Source: Devosia ureilytica
GTDB lineage: Bacteria; Pseudomonadota; Alphaproteobacteria; Rhizobiales; Devosiaceae
Direction of reading: 5' to 3'
Length of the DNA: 64,000 nt
NCBI RefSeq assembly: GCF_024273195.1
Contig: NZ_JAMZCU010000006.1
Coordinates: 186,001 to 250,000 of the forward strand
This document shows positions 35,825-44,754 of the stretch, piece after piece (the first letter of the stretch is position 1; every line of letters starts with the position of its first letter). The position numbers and the translations under genes are program-made. The notes beneath the pieces were generated by a model. The model was not told where the DNA came from. It worked only from the letters and a program-made list of their open reading frames with translations, and ran no database searches.

Positions 35825-36691
35825 TTATTCGGCCGCGCAAAGCTCTTCGGTGGTCCGCTGATCCGAGCCGTCGACGTCCGACTGGGTGAACCCGTAACCC
35901 ATCAGGGTCTCGGACCATTCGGGGGTCTGCTTGAACTCGGCGAGGGCCTCGTTCACGGCGTCGCGCAGGTCCTCGTTGCCCGAAGCGAAGGTGAAACCAC
36001 CCCAGCTACGCACTTCCTCGCCATCAATGACGGGGTCGGTGAACTCACCGGCCACTTCCACACCATCGTTCTGGCCTGCAAGACCGCTGGCGGTGAGGCT
36101 GGTGGCTGCATAGGCGTCGGCACGACCGGTGGAAACAGTCGAAATAGCATCCGCATTGGCGGCTATGGTGACGAGATTGGCTTCGTCAACGCCCAGCTTC
36201 TGCATCATTTCGAGCTGGTCAGCGCCAGCCATGATGGCGACCTTGAGGTCGGGGTTTTCTACGAAATCCGAATAGGCATGGATGTCCTTGGGATTGCCGG
36301 CAGCAACCAGCAGGCCTTCACCATAGGACGTGTTGGGCTCGGAAAAGAGCACCTGCTGGCAGCGGTCCGGCAGGATGGCCATTTCGGCGGCAACCATGTC
36401 GAAGCGATCAGCCTGCAGGCCCGGGATCAGCGAGGAGAAATTGGTGGTGACCCACTCGATGTTCTCGACGCCCAGCTTTTCCATGATGGCCTTGGCCACG
36501 TCTGGACCCGCACCCATGGCTTCGCCATTGGGATCGACATAGCCGTAGGGAATCTCGTTCGCCACGGCGATGCGGATGGAACCGGTATCCTGGATTTCGG
36601 CCAGCGTTGCAGCGCTGACAGCGGTGGAGGCAAGAGCCGAAGCGGCAATGGCCGACAGTGCCATGACTGCGGTTTTTCCGATTTTGGTCAT
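35825..36691 (-). CDS. ehuB: Ectoine/hydroxyectoine-binding periplasmic protein EhuB
   Basis: A 288-residue family 3 solute-binding protein with a signal peptide (KTAVMALSAIAASALASTAVSA, cut near residue 28). The mature start TLAEIQDTGSIRIAVANEIPYGYVDPNGEAMGAGPDVAKAI is characteristic of EhuB, which captures ectoine and hydroxyectoine in the periplasm. ATG 36691 is chosen, since the longer frame adds 23 residues that would precede the signal peptide. The gene lies 72 bp after ask in the same direction. Confidence 0.92.
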   Translation of the reverse strand: MTKIGKTAVMALSAIAASALASTAVSAATLAEIQDTGSIRIAVANEIPYGYVDPNGEAMGAGPDVAKAIMEKLGVENIEWVTTNFSSLIPGLQADRFDMVAAEMAILPDRCQQVLFSEPNTSYGEGLLVAAGNPKDIHAYSDFVENPDLKVAIMAGADQLEMMQKLGVDEANLVTIAANADAISTVSTGRADAYAATSLTASGLAGQNDGVEVAGEFTDPVIDGEEVRSWGGFTFASGNEDLRDAVNEALAEFKQTPEWSETLMGYGFTQSDVDGSDQRTTEELCAAE

Positions 36692-36763
36692 GTGTGTTCT
36701 CCTGTTTCTTGGTCTTCGGGCGATTGAAGCCGACGGCTGCCCATCCCTGCTGCCGGCCATGGA

Positions 36764-38221
36764 TCAGGCCGCCGCGTGCAATCTCTGTTGCGGCGCGACA
36801 TCCCAGTCTTCGATCAGGCCCTTGTGCAGGGCCGCGATTGTGGCTTCGAACTGCTCGGGTTCGACGATGACCTGCAGGTCGACCTTGCGAAGCAGGTCGT
36901 GCACGCCGAGCGGCTCGATGCCGGCATCGGACAGGGCACGCATGGCTTGGGCGAGTACCCGGGTCGAGCCCAGGTCGCGGCCAATGGCCGAGACCAGCGC
37001 GATCTTGCGCAGCGAAATTTCGGCGCTCTGAAAGACCGACGACAGGTCGGCCTCGACCCGCTTGATCGCCTTCATCGAGCCCTTGAGAAAGTGAGTGATG
37101 GTATTGGCGTTCGAGGTCTTGGCTATGATCCAGACCATGTGGCGCTTGAGCGCCTCGAGGATTTCGACGTCATAGCCTTTCACTCCGACCATGTTCTGGT
37201 CGTAGAATTCGAACGCATAGACATTGGACAGGCCGGTGACGATCTCCACCTGCGGCGCCTGCGCGTCGAGATCGGAACGGATGACGGTGCCCGGATGCTC
37301 GGGCTCGAAGGCATTCTTGACCCGCAGCGGTATGCCGGCCTGTCGGAGGCTCTTGGCGGCCCAGGGATGGATGGCCTCCATCCCCATGTTGGAAAGCTGG
37401 TCGGCCACGTCGTAATTGGTCTCGCCGATGACGCGCACCGCGTCGGGAGATACCAGACGCGGATCGGCGCTCGAAAGGTGAAACTCCTTGTGGATGATCG
37501 CCTCCCGGGCCCCGGTAACCACTGTCAACCGCGACAGCGTCACTTCGCTGTAACCCCGGTCATAGGTGCCCATCAGTGCCTCGCGGCATTGGGTATAGCC
37601 GGTGACGATCGGTAGCTCAGCGCTGAGGTCGACATCCGCCAGTGCGCGCTCGATGGTCTCGTCGAGTGTGTATTGGGCCTCGTCGCGCCAGCCGGTGAGA
37701 TCGATCATGCGGGCCCGCACGCCGTTGAGGTTGAGCAGCAGGCTGGTGTTGAAGGCCGATTGGGCCTCCCCTAGCGAGGCGAGCATTTCGCGCACCGTCA
37801 ACAAATGCTGCTGCAGCTGGAAGTGCCCGAAGGAGCACAACCGCGACAGGTCGATAAGGCAGGAGCGAACCCCCTCGATCCGCTCGCGCGCGAAACGGTT
37901 GGCCGACTGCCGCGCGCCTTCGTCCGAAAAGATGCACTCATTTTGGGCATACATCTTGTCGGCAACAGCGGTCAGCGCGTCGCCCCAGGCCCAGCCACTT
38001 TCGGCGCTGGCAAAAAGCGCGTAGACGCCGGGTTCGCCCGATTTCTTGTGCTCAAGCAGATCGTCCGTCATTCCGGCATAGGCCGAAACAACGAAGATGC
38101 GCTGATAGAGATCCGCGCCTTTGCGGTCGCCAATCAGAACTGTCTCAAGCAGTTCCTTGGTCCGGGACATCGACGTGCCGCCGATTTTTTCGACAGTGTG
38201 GCGCGTGGTTTGGTCGGTCAT
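36764..38221 (-). CDS. ask: Ectoine-specific aspartate kinase Ask_Ect
   Basis: A 485-residue aspartate kinase of the specialised type found in ectoine operons. The N-terminus HTVEKIGGTSMSRTKELLETVLIG carries the kinase KxGGTS motif, and RIFVVSAYAGMTDDLL continues the fold. The C-terminal part (about 340-480) holds ACT-like regulatory repeats (KGYDVEILEALKRHMVWIIAKTSNANTIT, EISLRKIALVSAIG). It phosphorylates aspartate to supply aspartate semialdehyde for ectoine, with altered feedback control compared with the lysine-pathway enzyme. It follows ectD after a 69-bp gap. Confidence 0.94.
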   Translation of the reverse strand: MTDQTTRHTVEKIGGTSMSRTKELLETVLIGDRKGADLYQRIFVVSAYAGMTDDLLEHKKSGEPGVYALFASAESGWAWGDALTAVADKMYAQNECIFSDEGARQSANRFARERIEGVRSCLIDLSRLCSFGHFQLQQHLLTVREMLASLGEAQSAFNTSLLLNLNGVRARMIDLTGWRDEAQYTLDETIERALADVDLSAELPIVTGYTQCREALMGTYDRGYSEVTLSRLTVVTGAREAIIHKEFHLSSADPRLVSPDAVRVIGETNYDVADQLSNMGMEAIHPWAAKSLRQAGIPLRVKNAFEPEHPGTVIRSDLDAQAPQVEIVTGLSNVYAFEFYDQNMVGVKGYDVEILEALKRHMVWIIAKTSNANTITHFLKGSMKAIKRVEADLSSVFQSAEISLRKIALVSAIGRDLGSTRVLAQAMRALSDAGIEPLGVHDLLRKVDLQVIVEPEQFEATIAALHKGLIEDWDVAPQQRLHAAA

Positions 38222-38290
38222 ATGGTCTCCAGCCGCTTCCCATTTGGGGAGCGGAGACGGTCAATTATCGATTGCGGTTCAAGTACGACC

Positions 38291-39220
38291 TCAGCCAATC
38301 TTGCCGGCCTCGATGCTGATGGGACCCTTTGGATCGCGCGAGCTGAGGAAGGGCGGCCGCGGGGACTTGGCAGCAAAGGGCGCGCCGACCCGGTTGGCCC
38401 AGGCGTTGTAAACGAAGAAGGCATTGGAGCGCGGGAAGGGCGTGATGTTGCCGTTCGAGCCATGCATGGTGTTGCAGTCGAACAGAACGACAGTGCCGGC
38501 CTTGCCCGAGGCATATTCAATGCCGTGTTCCTTGGCCATGCGCGTGAGGCTCTCATGGCTAGGGACGCCCACTTCCTGCTTCTTGAGCGAGGTCTTGTGG
38601 TTGTCCTCCGGCGTTTCGCCGGCGCAGGCGACGAAGTTCCTGTGCGTGCCTGGCATCAGCATAAGCGGGCCGTTGAGCGCGTCATTGTCCGTAAGCAGGA
38701 TCGAGGCTGAGATGGCGCGCATGCGCGGCATGCCATCTTCGGCGTGCCAAGTCTCGAAATCGGAGTGCCAGTAGAATTCCTTGCCGGTAAAGCCGGGCTT
38801 GTAGTTGAGGCGCGACTGATGGAGATAGACATCGTCATCGAGCAGGAAGCTTACCGCGCCGGCAACGCGCCGGTCACGGGCCAGACGGTCAAACAGGGTG
38901 TTCTCCTCGTCAAGCCGAAACACGGTGCGCACCTCGTCCGAGCCGGGCTCGGTGATGACATTGTCGGTGGCGATTTCGGCATCGCCCGAACGCATGTGGG
39001 CGGATTCTTTCTGCAGGGCAGCGATCTCTGCCGGGGAGAAAACATCCTTGAGGATCAAATAGCCGTTCTTTTCAAAGCTGTCGGTCTGCGCACGCGTTAG
39101 CGGCGCTTCCCGGGTCCACTTGCCCCAGACGACGGGGTCTTTGCGCTCCTGCCACTTTTCAGCGGGCAGGCGTGTGGGGTAGTCGTCGTGACTGGCGGTA
39201 TCGAAAGCTGACTGGGTCAT
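38291..39220 (-). CDS. ectD: Ectoine hydroxylase
   Basis: A 309-residue Fe(II)/2-oxoglutarate dioxygenase that hydroxylates ectoine to 5-hydroxyectoine. The signature FYWHSDFETWHAEDGMPRM supplies the first His and Asp iron ligands, and LFDCNTMHGSNGNITPFPRSN the second His and the 2-oxoglutarate Arg. PLMLMPGTHRNFVACAGETPEDNH is also typical. The N-terminus reads YPTRLPAEKWQERKDPVVWG as in the family. It is in the ectABCD-ask run. Confidence 0.97.
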   Translation of the reverse strand: MTQSAFDTASHDDYPTRLPAEKWQERKDPVVWGKWTREAPLTRAQTDSFEKNGYLILKDVFSPAEIAALQKESAHMRSGDAEIATDNVITEPGSDEVRTVFRLDEENTLFDRLARDRRVAGAVSFLLDDDVYLHQSRLNYKPGFTGKEFYWHSDFETWHAEDGMPRMRAISASILLTDNDALNGPLMLMPGTHRNFVACAGETPEDNHKTSLKKQEVGVPSHESLTRMAKEHGIEYASGKAGTVVLFDCNTMHGSNGNITPFPRSNAFFVYNAWANRVGAPFAAKSPRPPFLSSRDPKGPISIEAGKIG

Positions 39221-39257
39221 GTTTTCGCCTTTCAGTTTGAAGTTTCTCGGGACGCGA

Positions 39258-39650
39258 TCACGCGTCTTCGGAGACCGGGGCGTAGGAGCCGTCCTCGCGG
39301 TGAACTTCCTGACCGGTGACCGGCGGATTGAAGCAGCACGCCATCACCATCTCGCTCTTGGCGGTCAGGCGATGCTTGTCGTTGAGGTTGAGGGCATACA
39401 TGACGCCCGGGCGGATTTGGTGCACCACGCCGGTATCCAACTCCTCGATGGAGCCTTCACCGGAGACGCAATAGACGCTCTCGAAGTGGTGCTTGTAGTT
39501 GAACACATGGCTGGTGCCCGCATGGATGCGGGTGATGTGAAAGCTGAAGCCCATCTCGTCGCCGGCCAACAGCAGTCGGGTGCTGTCCCAGCCGTTTGAA
39601 TGGACGAGGCGGTCAGTCATTCGTGCGGAATCGAGATCTCTGACGATCAT
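39258..39650 (-). CDS. ectC: Ectoine synthase
   Basis: A 130-residue cupin enzyme closing the ring of N-gamma-acetyl-diaminobutyrate to ectoine. It shows [16 protein letters not shown] at the start and the family core [26 protein letters not shown] with [15 protein letters not shown], where Glu, Tyr and His metal-binding positions are expected. The length matches the family. It lies 13 bp after ectB. Confidence 0.97.
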   Translation of the reverse strand: MIVRDLDSARMTDRLVHSNGWDSTRLLLAGDEMGFSFHITRIHAGTSHVFNYKHHFESVYCVSGEGSIEELDTGVVHQIRPGVMYALNLNDKHRLTAKSEMVMACCFNPPVTGQEVHREDGSYAPVSEDA

Positions 39651-39663
39651 GGATGCGGTCTCC

Positions 39664-40953
39664 CTATTCGGCAGCAGCGCGGTGGGACCCCAGGATAGCG
39701 TTAAAGGCGCTTTCCATGATGTCGATGCCGGCGGTCAGCTGTTCGAGGGAAATTGTGAGCGGGCACAACACCTTGACGACTTCGTCAAAGCTGCCTGACG
39801 TTTCGATGATGAGGCCCTTGGCAAAGCAGGCCTTGCAGATCGCAGAGGCATTTTCGCCTGAGCCTGCATCGATCCCCACCATCATGCCGCGCCCCTTGGT
39901 GGTCAGGCCATGCTCGTCGGCAATGGCGCCAAGGCGTTCGCCTAGATAGCGGGCCTTCTCGTTCACCGCAGTGATGAACTGATCATCGGACCAGAACTTT
40001 TCCAGCGCCGCAGCGGCTGTGGCGAAGGCGTGGTTATTGCCACGGAAGGTGCCGTTATGCTCGGCCGGCTTCCAGATGTCGTGCTGGGGCTTGATTAAGG
40101 TCAGGGCGAGGGGCAGGCCCATTCCCGACAGCGACTTTGCCATGGTGATGATGTCTGGCGACAGCCCCATGTCGTCGAACGAGAAGAAGCCGCCAGTGCG
40201 ACCGCAGCCGGCCTGGATGTCATCGACGATGAACAGGGCGCCGTGCTTTTTGGCGATGGCCTGGATCTGACGCAGCCACTCGGGGGAGGCGGCGTTAAGC
40301 CCGCCTTCGCCCTGCACGGTTTCCACGATAATCGCTGCAGGTGCGTCCATGCCGCTGGACGGGTCCGACAGTTCGCGGTCCAGCAAGTCGGCGGTGTTGA
40401 TATCGGGGCCGTGGTAGCGGTCATAGGCTGCGCGGTCCACGCCAGAGAGCGGCATTGCTGCGCCGCCGCGATGCTTGCCGTTGCCGGTTGCCGCCAGAGC
40501 GCCCATGGTCACGCCGTGAAAGCCATTGGTGAAGGAAATGATATTAGTGCGGCCGGTGACCTTGCGGGCCAATTTCAAGGCCGCTTCAACAGCATTTGCG
40601 CCGGTGGGGCCGGTGAACTGCAGCTTGTGCTGCATATTGCGCGGACGCAGGATCAAGCGCTCAAAGGTCGCGAGGAAATTTTCCTTGGCGTCGGTGTACA
40701 TGTCCAGGCCATGGGCGATGCCATCGTTCGAGATATATTCGATCAGCGCGGCCTTGAGGTCCGGATCGTTGTGGCCATAGTTCAGGGTCGAGCATCCGGC
40801 GAGAAAATCGGTGTAGCCCTTGCCAGACGTGTCATAGATGGTCGCGCCCAGCGCCCGGTCGAACATCTTGGGAAAGCTGCGGGAATAGGAACGGACGCGG
40901 CTTTCAACGCGCTCGAAGGTATTGATAGGCGTGATGGATGCGGTCGTGGCCAT
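39664..40953 (-). CDS. ectB: Diaminobutyrate-2-oxoglutarate transaminase
   Basis: A 429-residue class III PLP aminotransferase that makes L-2,4-diaminobutyrate from aspartate semialdehyde. The start ([29 protein letters not shown]) is diagnostic for EctB. The Schiff-base Lys is in [18 protein letters not shown], and [21 protein letters not shown] is the cofactor-binding region. It follows ectA after a 50-bp gap. Confidence 0.97.
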   Translation of the reverse strand: MATTASITPINTFERVESRVRSYSRSFPKMFDRALGATIYDTSGKGYTDFLAGCSTLNYGHNDPDLKAALIEYISNDGIAHGLDMYTDAKENFLATFERLILRPRNMQHKLQFTGPTGANAVEAALKLARKVTGRTNIISFTNGFHGVTMGALAATGNGKHRGGAAMPLSGVDRAAYDRYHGPDINTADLLDRELSDPSSGMDAPAAIIVETVQGEGGLNAASPEWLRQIQAIAKKHGALFIVDDIQAGCGRTGGFFSFDDMGLSPDIITMAKSLSGMGLPLALTLIKPQHDIWKPAEHNGTFRGNNHAFATAAAALEKFWSDDQFITAVNEKARYLGERLGAIADEHGLTTKGRGMMVGIDAGSGENASAICKACFAKGLIIETSGSFDEVVKVLCPLTISLEQLTAGIDIMESAFNAILGSHRAAAE

Positions 40954-41003
40954 AAGGGCGTCTCCTGGACTTAGGCAGTAGGGATAAGGTTGAAGCAGCG
41001 AGG

Positions 41004-41570
41004 TCAGGCGCTGCTGAGCGCCGCAATTTGCTTTAAATTGAATGGGCCAATGCTGACCCCATATTCACCGTCGTGGTGACCGTCGAAGTGGTCGTCTTTG
41101 TCGAACATTTCGACCTGACGCATCTGGGCGTCGAGCCTGCGCGCAATGGCGGTGAACAGGCCCCAGCTCGACTCATTGTCGTGCGTGATCGTGCATTGCA
41201 GCGTCGTCACGGCGCGGCAGACGGGGCGGGACAGAACATCGCCGATCAGGCGGCGACCGAGGCCCTGGCTGCGCGCGACGTCGCTGACACAGACCTGCCA
41301 GACGAACAGCGTGTCTGGCTGCTCGGGCAGGATATGCCCCGAAACCCAGCCGACCACCGCACCATCATGTTCGGCTATGGCGCAGGTCGAAGCAAAATGC
41401 GTGCACTGCAACAGGTTCGCATAGATCGAATTGTCGTCGAGCGATTCTGTCGACTTGATCAGCGCCCACACTCTGACGCCATCCGTACTTTCAGGCGCAC
41501 GAATAGTCGCCTTGGGTGCCTCCCGACCAAGGACGCCAGCATCGAACAGCACTGAATTGCCATAAATCAT
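41004..41570 (-). CDS. ectA: L-2,4-diaminobutyrate acetyltransferase
   Basis: A 188-residue GNAT enzyme that acetylates diaminobutyrate. The signature region RAPESTDGVRVWALIKSTESLDDNSIYANLLQCTHF is diagnostic, and VWQVCVSDVARSQGLGRRLIGDVL is the acetyl-CoA binding loop. It is first in the ect run. It reads away from ectR across a 285-bp AT-rich control region. Confidence 0.96.
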   Translation of the reverse strand: MIYGNSVLFDAGVLGREAPKATIRAPESTDGVRVWALIKSTESLDDNSIYANLLQCTHFASTCAIAEHDGAVVGWVSGHILPEQPDTLFVWQVCVSDVARSQGLGRRLIGDVLSRPVCRAVTTLQCTITHDNESSWGLFTAIARRLDAQMRQVEMFDKDDHFDGHHDGEYGVSIGPFNLKQIAALSSA

Positions 41571-41638
41571 GGTGACGAAGGTTAGCCATATCGAACTAAA
41601 TTACAACCCACAATCAAGCCAAAATTTGACTCCGCAGC

Positions 41639-41653
41639 ACGATGAGTCATCGT
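41639..41653. promoter_or_regulatory. 15-bp palindrome in the ectA/ectR control region
   Basis: ACGATGAGTCATCGT is a perfect palindrome around a central G, 69 bp upstream of ectA and 203 bp upstream of ectR. It is a candidate site for the MarR-type EctR or another dimeric regulator. Confidence 0.5.
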
Positions 41654-41716
41654 CGAATCGATTAAAAGCGCTTTTTATTCAGCGACTTGATGCCAATGTG
41701 CGCGAGCCGATATAGT

Positions 41717-41729
41717 TTTGAAATTCAAA
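41717..41729. promoter_or_regulatory. 13-bp AT-rich palindrome in the ectA/ectR control region
   Basis: TTTGAAATTCAAA is a perfect dyad around one A, roughly midway between the divergent ectA and ectR genes. AT-rich dyads of this kind are typical for MarR-family operators; assignment to EctR is inference. Confidence 0.45.
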
Positions 41730-41855
41730 GAAATGGTCTGGAGCTTCAGAAATAGCTTCATCGAAACTAATTATGTGCTAATATGACGGCAACGTAATAT
41801 CTTGGGTTCGGTTGTCGGGGGCGATACAGTGGCTTGATATTCACCGGGTGGCGCA

Positions 41856-42398
41856 GTGGAAGATCGGACCAAACTTGCCTTGACGGCCATGCGCAAGATT
41901 CTGCGCGCGACCGAGCGGAACTCCAGGCAGCTCCTGCGCGAAACAGGGCTGACACCGTCCCAATTGATTTTCATGCAGCTTCTCGACGGCGAGAACGAGC
42001 AAACGGCGGGCTATGTTGCCGGCCGCATGGGAATTACCCAAGCCACCACCACGGCCCTACTGCAAAAGCTTGAAAGCCTGGGCATGATTCAGCGTCGGAG
42101 GGGCGAAAAAGATAGACGCCAGGTCCTGCTGTCGTTGACTGAGCCAGGACGGAGGGTGCTGGAGATTGCGCCCGAGGGTGCCCACGCCCAGTTCCACCAA
42201 CACTTCCTGGCGTTGCAGGACTGGGAGCAGTCAATGCTCATTGCGGCGCTGGAACGTATTGCTGCCATGCTGGGCGATGACGATCCGGGGGTTGCTGCCG
42301 TGCTTGACGCGTCCGAACTCCTGTCGGAGCGATCAGCCGTACCCGCAAGGGTAGCAACCAGCAATTCTCCAGAATCGAACCGGCGAGATCAAACCTAG
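41856..42398 (+). CDS. ectR: MarR-family regulator of ectoine genes (EctR)
   Basis: A 180-residue MarR-type regulator. The winged helix is visible in TAGYVAGRMGITQATTTALLQKLESLGMIQRRRGEKDRRQVLLSLTEPGRRVLE (about 50-105), with the conserved DRRQVLLSLTEPG wing. Its divergent position next to ectA is the usual place for EctR, which in methylotrophs and halophiles represses ect genes. The start is GTG 41856; an internal ATG at 41889 is possible. The C-terminal 30 residues are not conserved in type and run into the remnant zone. Confidence 0.86.
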   Translation: MEDRTKLALTAMRKILRATERNSRQLLRETGLTPSQLIFMQLLDGENEQTAGYVAGRMGITQATTTALLQKLESLGMIQRRRGEKDRRQVLLSLTEPGRRVLEIAPEGAHAQFHQHFLALQDWEQSMLIAALERIAAMLGDDDPGVAAVLDASELLSERSAVPARVATSNSPESNRRDQT

Positions 42399-42570
42399 GG
42401 TGCCGTCACCGACAAGGCAGCGAACGGGTTATGCTTGACGACGCCGTTGGCCGCAACTCCATTCGCAATGCGGGTTTCCGCTTCATCATGACTGGGGGGC
42501 GTCGACGCTCCGCCTCCTCTATATAGATTGCACACGAACGATATTCTGGCAGAGCTCCGCCCAAAGCCTT

Positions 42571-42989
42571 TCAGTGGCGGTCGCACCCGAGGGGTCTGGC
42601 CCATGATGGCCAGCGGTTCGCCACCGTGCTGGAAATGACGATGTGATGCCTGGTGTCAACGGCAGCCTGGACGTTGTAGCCGACGACACTGCGATCGTCG
42701 CGCCCAGTTGCCATGGCTCGGGCATCCGGATCGGTGAGCGAGATCTGCCCATCGGGGTGGCATCCAACGTTCGGCCAATCTCCAGGTTCCCGAGGCGCCC
42801 ACGCCGCGCCTCCAACTGCTCGGCCAGGTGATTGATCCGCGGTGTGGCCGGGCGGGTCTTCGGGATTTTGGCGGAAACCTCCGTCTTTTCCTGCTGGATA
42901 TGGGGCCTTTGGTTCGGTCGGCATTTTTCCGGCAGAGGCATCATCTCCTCACAGCTTGTCGCCTTGTCAGCCGCACTGGCCGTCATCAA
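42571..42989 (-). pseudogene. IS1182-type transposase remnant
   Basis: The minus strand reads ISLTDPDARAMATGRDDRSVVGYNVQAAVDTRHHIVIS, the conserved middle of IS1182-family (DDE) transposases, with VVGYNVQ and AVDT intact. A shifted frame upstream gives ATPRINHLAEQLEARRGRLG, the helix that normally precedes it. No complete frame, ends or terminal repeats are visible, so it is a frameshifted internal fragment. It marks an old insertion between the ectoine locus and the plasmid-like block. Confidence 0.75.
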
Positions 42990-43071
42990 CGTCCAGGCTC
43001 AGTTTCCGCACTGTGTTTTCGATCTTACTATGGTCCAACAGGATCTGGATGGCCCGTGGGCACTAAAACGC
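42990..43071 (-). pseudogene. C-terminal fragment of a small tyrosine recombinase
   Basis: In one minus frame RAIQILLDHSKIENTVRKLS with LDVDD then a stop is read, which matches the last helix and strand of integron/XerC-like recombinases around the usual LLGHTKxExTVRYLG motif. The catalytic Tyr position reads Lys (VRKLS instead of VRYLG) and the frame stops upstream, so it is dead. It directly abuts the IS1182 remnant. Confidence 0.5.
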
Positions 43072-43693
43072 GGCAAGGGCTCGGCAGCCTATCCCACTAT
43101 TTAGAGTTCTTTCGCTTTGGCTGCCCGCCGCATGGCGACATGGGGGGCTGGGCCGTATCCTGATCCGGCTGCCCTGCGCTGCCAGCATCAGCGGCGTGAC
43201 CTTTCTCAGCAACACTCCGGGGATGCTGCGCCCCTAAGAGAACAAATGCAGTGGTCGGCGTGCATCGAAAAGCACGCCGTTGCATCGTTATCAACGCAAA
43301 CCTGATGCCAGTTCTTCGGTCCTTCGGCCTAAAAATGCCGGTCTGCAACCGACACACATCTCTCCGTCTCATCGTCGTAAGCGGACCGTCCGGTCTGGGG
43401 AGATCGAGACGACCAAGTGGATGACAGAAATGGGGCGCAGTTCGGGCCGTCCGCTACTCGAAAGTCTCCTCGCCTACAGCATTTCTGGATCCGTTTCCGA
43501 ACAATGCTAGCACATTGCAACCGTTTAAACGCACAGCATCGGGCCAGGCTATCAGCCTTTGTTCTCCGCTATCGTTCCTCTAACGAGCATAATCTTGTCG
43601 GCAAACTCGCCCGCAGAGGCGTCAAGTGCGTGATCCTGGGGATCCACAATCCGGGTCGCGGAACCGCGGCACTACCGCCAGTCACCATGTCAC
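43072..43693. other. Non-coding remnant zone
   Basis: About 620 bp with only short overlapping frames that do not resemble proteins. It probably consists of further mobile-element debris between the recombinase fragment and the TKWCT-motif gene. No hairpin terminator, tRNA or clear repeat was seen. Confidence 0.5.
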
Positions 43694-44407
43694 ATGCCCA
43701 CGAATCTCAACCGCGCCGATTTTGTACTTATCGACCATCTGCAGGCGACCTGGGTCCGCGCGGGCCGAGAAAACCTGGACCCATATCTTTCCGTCGAGCG
43801 TGAAAAACGTGTCTTTCCTCTGATCTGCCTGTTCGACCCCACGGATGGTTTCTACCACGGTTGGCTTTCTCACTGGCGCCGCCGGCTCTGGGACCAGAGA
43901 GGGTTTCGGACGAGCGTGGACCTCATGCAGCTGCAAGACGTCCGGAGAGCGCTTGCTCGATTCCATGCCCTCAAAGACGAGCTGCCGGTCGAGCAGCGGG
44001 ATATCGGTCAGTACCGAACAGTGGATGACCTGAGGTCAATCATTCCGACCCGGATTGCAGAAACCCAGAGGCGGAAAGAACGCGAAAGCCTCAAAGTAGA
44101 AGCCTATCGCCAATCCGAAATTCTCTACCGCGATGGGAGATGGATGGTAGTGCGGCTGAAGGGTTTTGCCGCAGCCCGATTCTGGGGCTTAGGGACAAAG
44201 TGGTGCACGACCAGTGCCGAACACATCTACCTCAACTACGCCGGCAAAGGTGACCTTCTGGTTTTCCTGACACCGCACGGAAAATACCAACTCGCCCCCG
44301 CCAGCCGTATGTTCCGGGATGAGCGCGACGACCCCATCGACGTGAGGATTTTCCGTGGCCCGCCGCCGGCATTCATGAGTTTGGTGAGCAGCTATCTGGG
44401 CCAATGA
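43694..44407 (+). CDS. Hypothetical protein with a GLGTKWCTTS motif
   Basis: A 237-residue protein without a recognised family. The C-terminal third reads MVVRLKGFAAARFWGLGTKWCTTSAEHIYLNYAGKGDLLVFLTPHGKYQLAP. The GTKWCT core followed by a Tyr and a K-Y-Q strand recurs in proteins of phages and mobile elements (PcfJ-like and others), where the role is not settled. The N-terminal half is charged and partly helical (LQDVRRALARFHALKDELP). It follows the remnant zone and precedes the plasmid-like block in the same direction. The start is ATG 43694. Confidence 0.62.
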   Translation: MPTNLNRADFVLIDHLQATWVRAGRENLDPYLSVEREKRVFPLICLFDPTDGFYHGWLSHWRRRLWDQRGFRTSVDLMQLQDVRRALARFHALKDELPVEQRDIGQYRTVDDLRSIIPTRIAETQRRKERESLKVEAYRQSEILYRDGRWMVVRLKGFAAARFWGLGTKWCTTSAEHIYLNYAGKGDLLVFLTPHGKYQLAPASRMFRDERDDPIDVRIFRGPPPAFMSLVSSYLGQ

Positions 44408-44754
44408 CGGCACGAGACACTGCCCAATGGCAGGGACCTAAACGTATGGAGAGGCAGGCTCGGCGCTGTGCGGTGCCGATCATTCTGGACGGGCGCAAAG
44501 CGGAAAAAGCAGGTCCTTGCGCGCCTTAATCTATTCTCCACCTCATGCGTGCGGCGGCACGGCACCAAAAATTAACCACGATTCACGCTGACGTAGAATG
44601 GGGATTGCCAAGTCAAAACGGATCCCGCAGCCTTTTCAGATGATGCCAATTCCGGCGTCGAAACGGTTGAAACACCCCCTGCAAGGGGCGGCCGACGGAA
44701 GGTCTGCAAACCCGCCGTCGACCTGACCGACATCAAACTGTTAGGAGCAGTTCA
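44408..44754. other. Control region before the plasmid-like operon
   Basis: About 350 bp without a gene. It contains CCCCCTGCAAGGGGCGG (a GC-rich short dyad) and ends with a TAGGAGCAG ribosome site for the next gene. It is likely to hold the promoter of the 44755-48995 run; no clear -35/-10 pair stood out. Confidence 0.45.
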
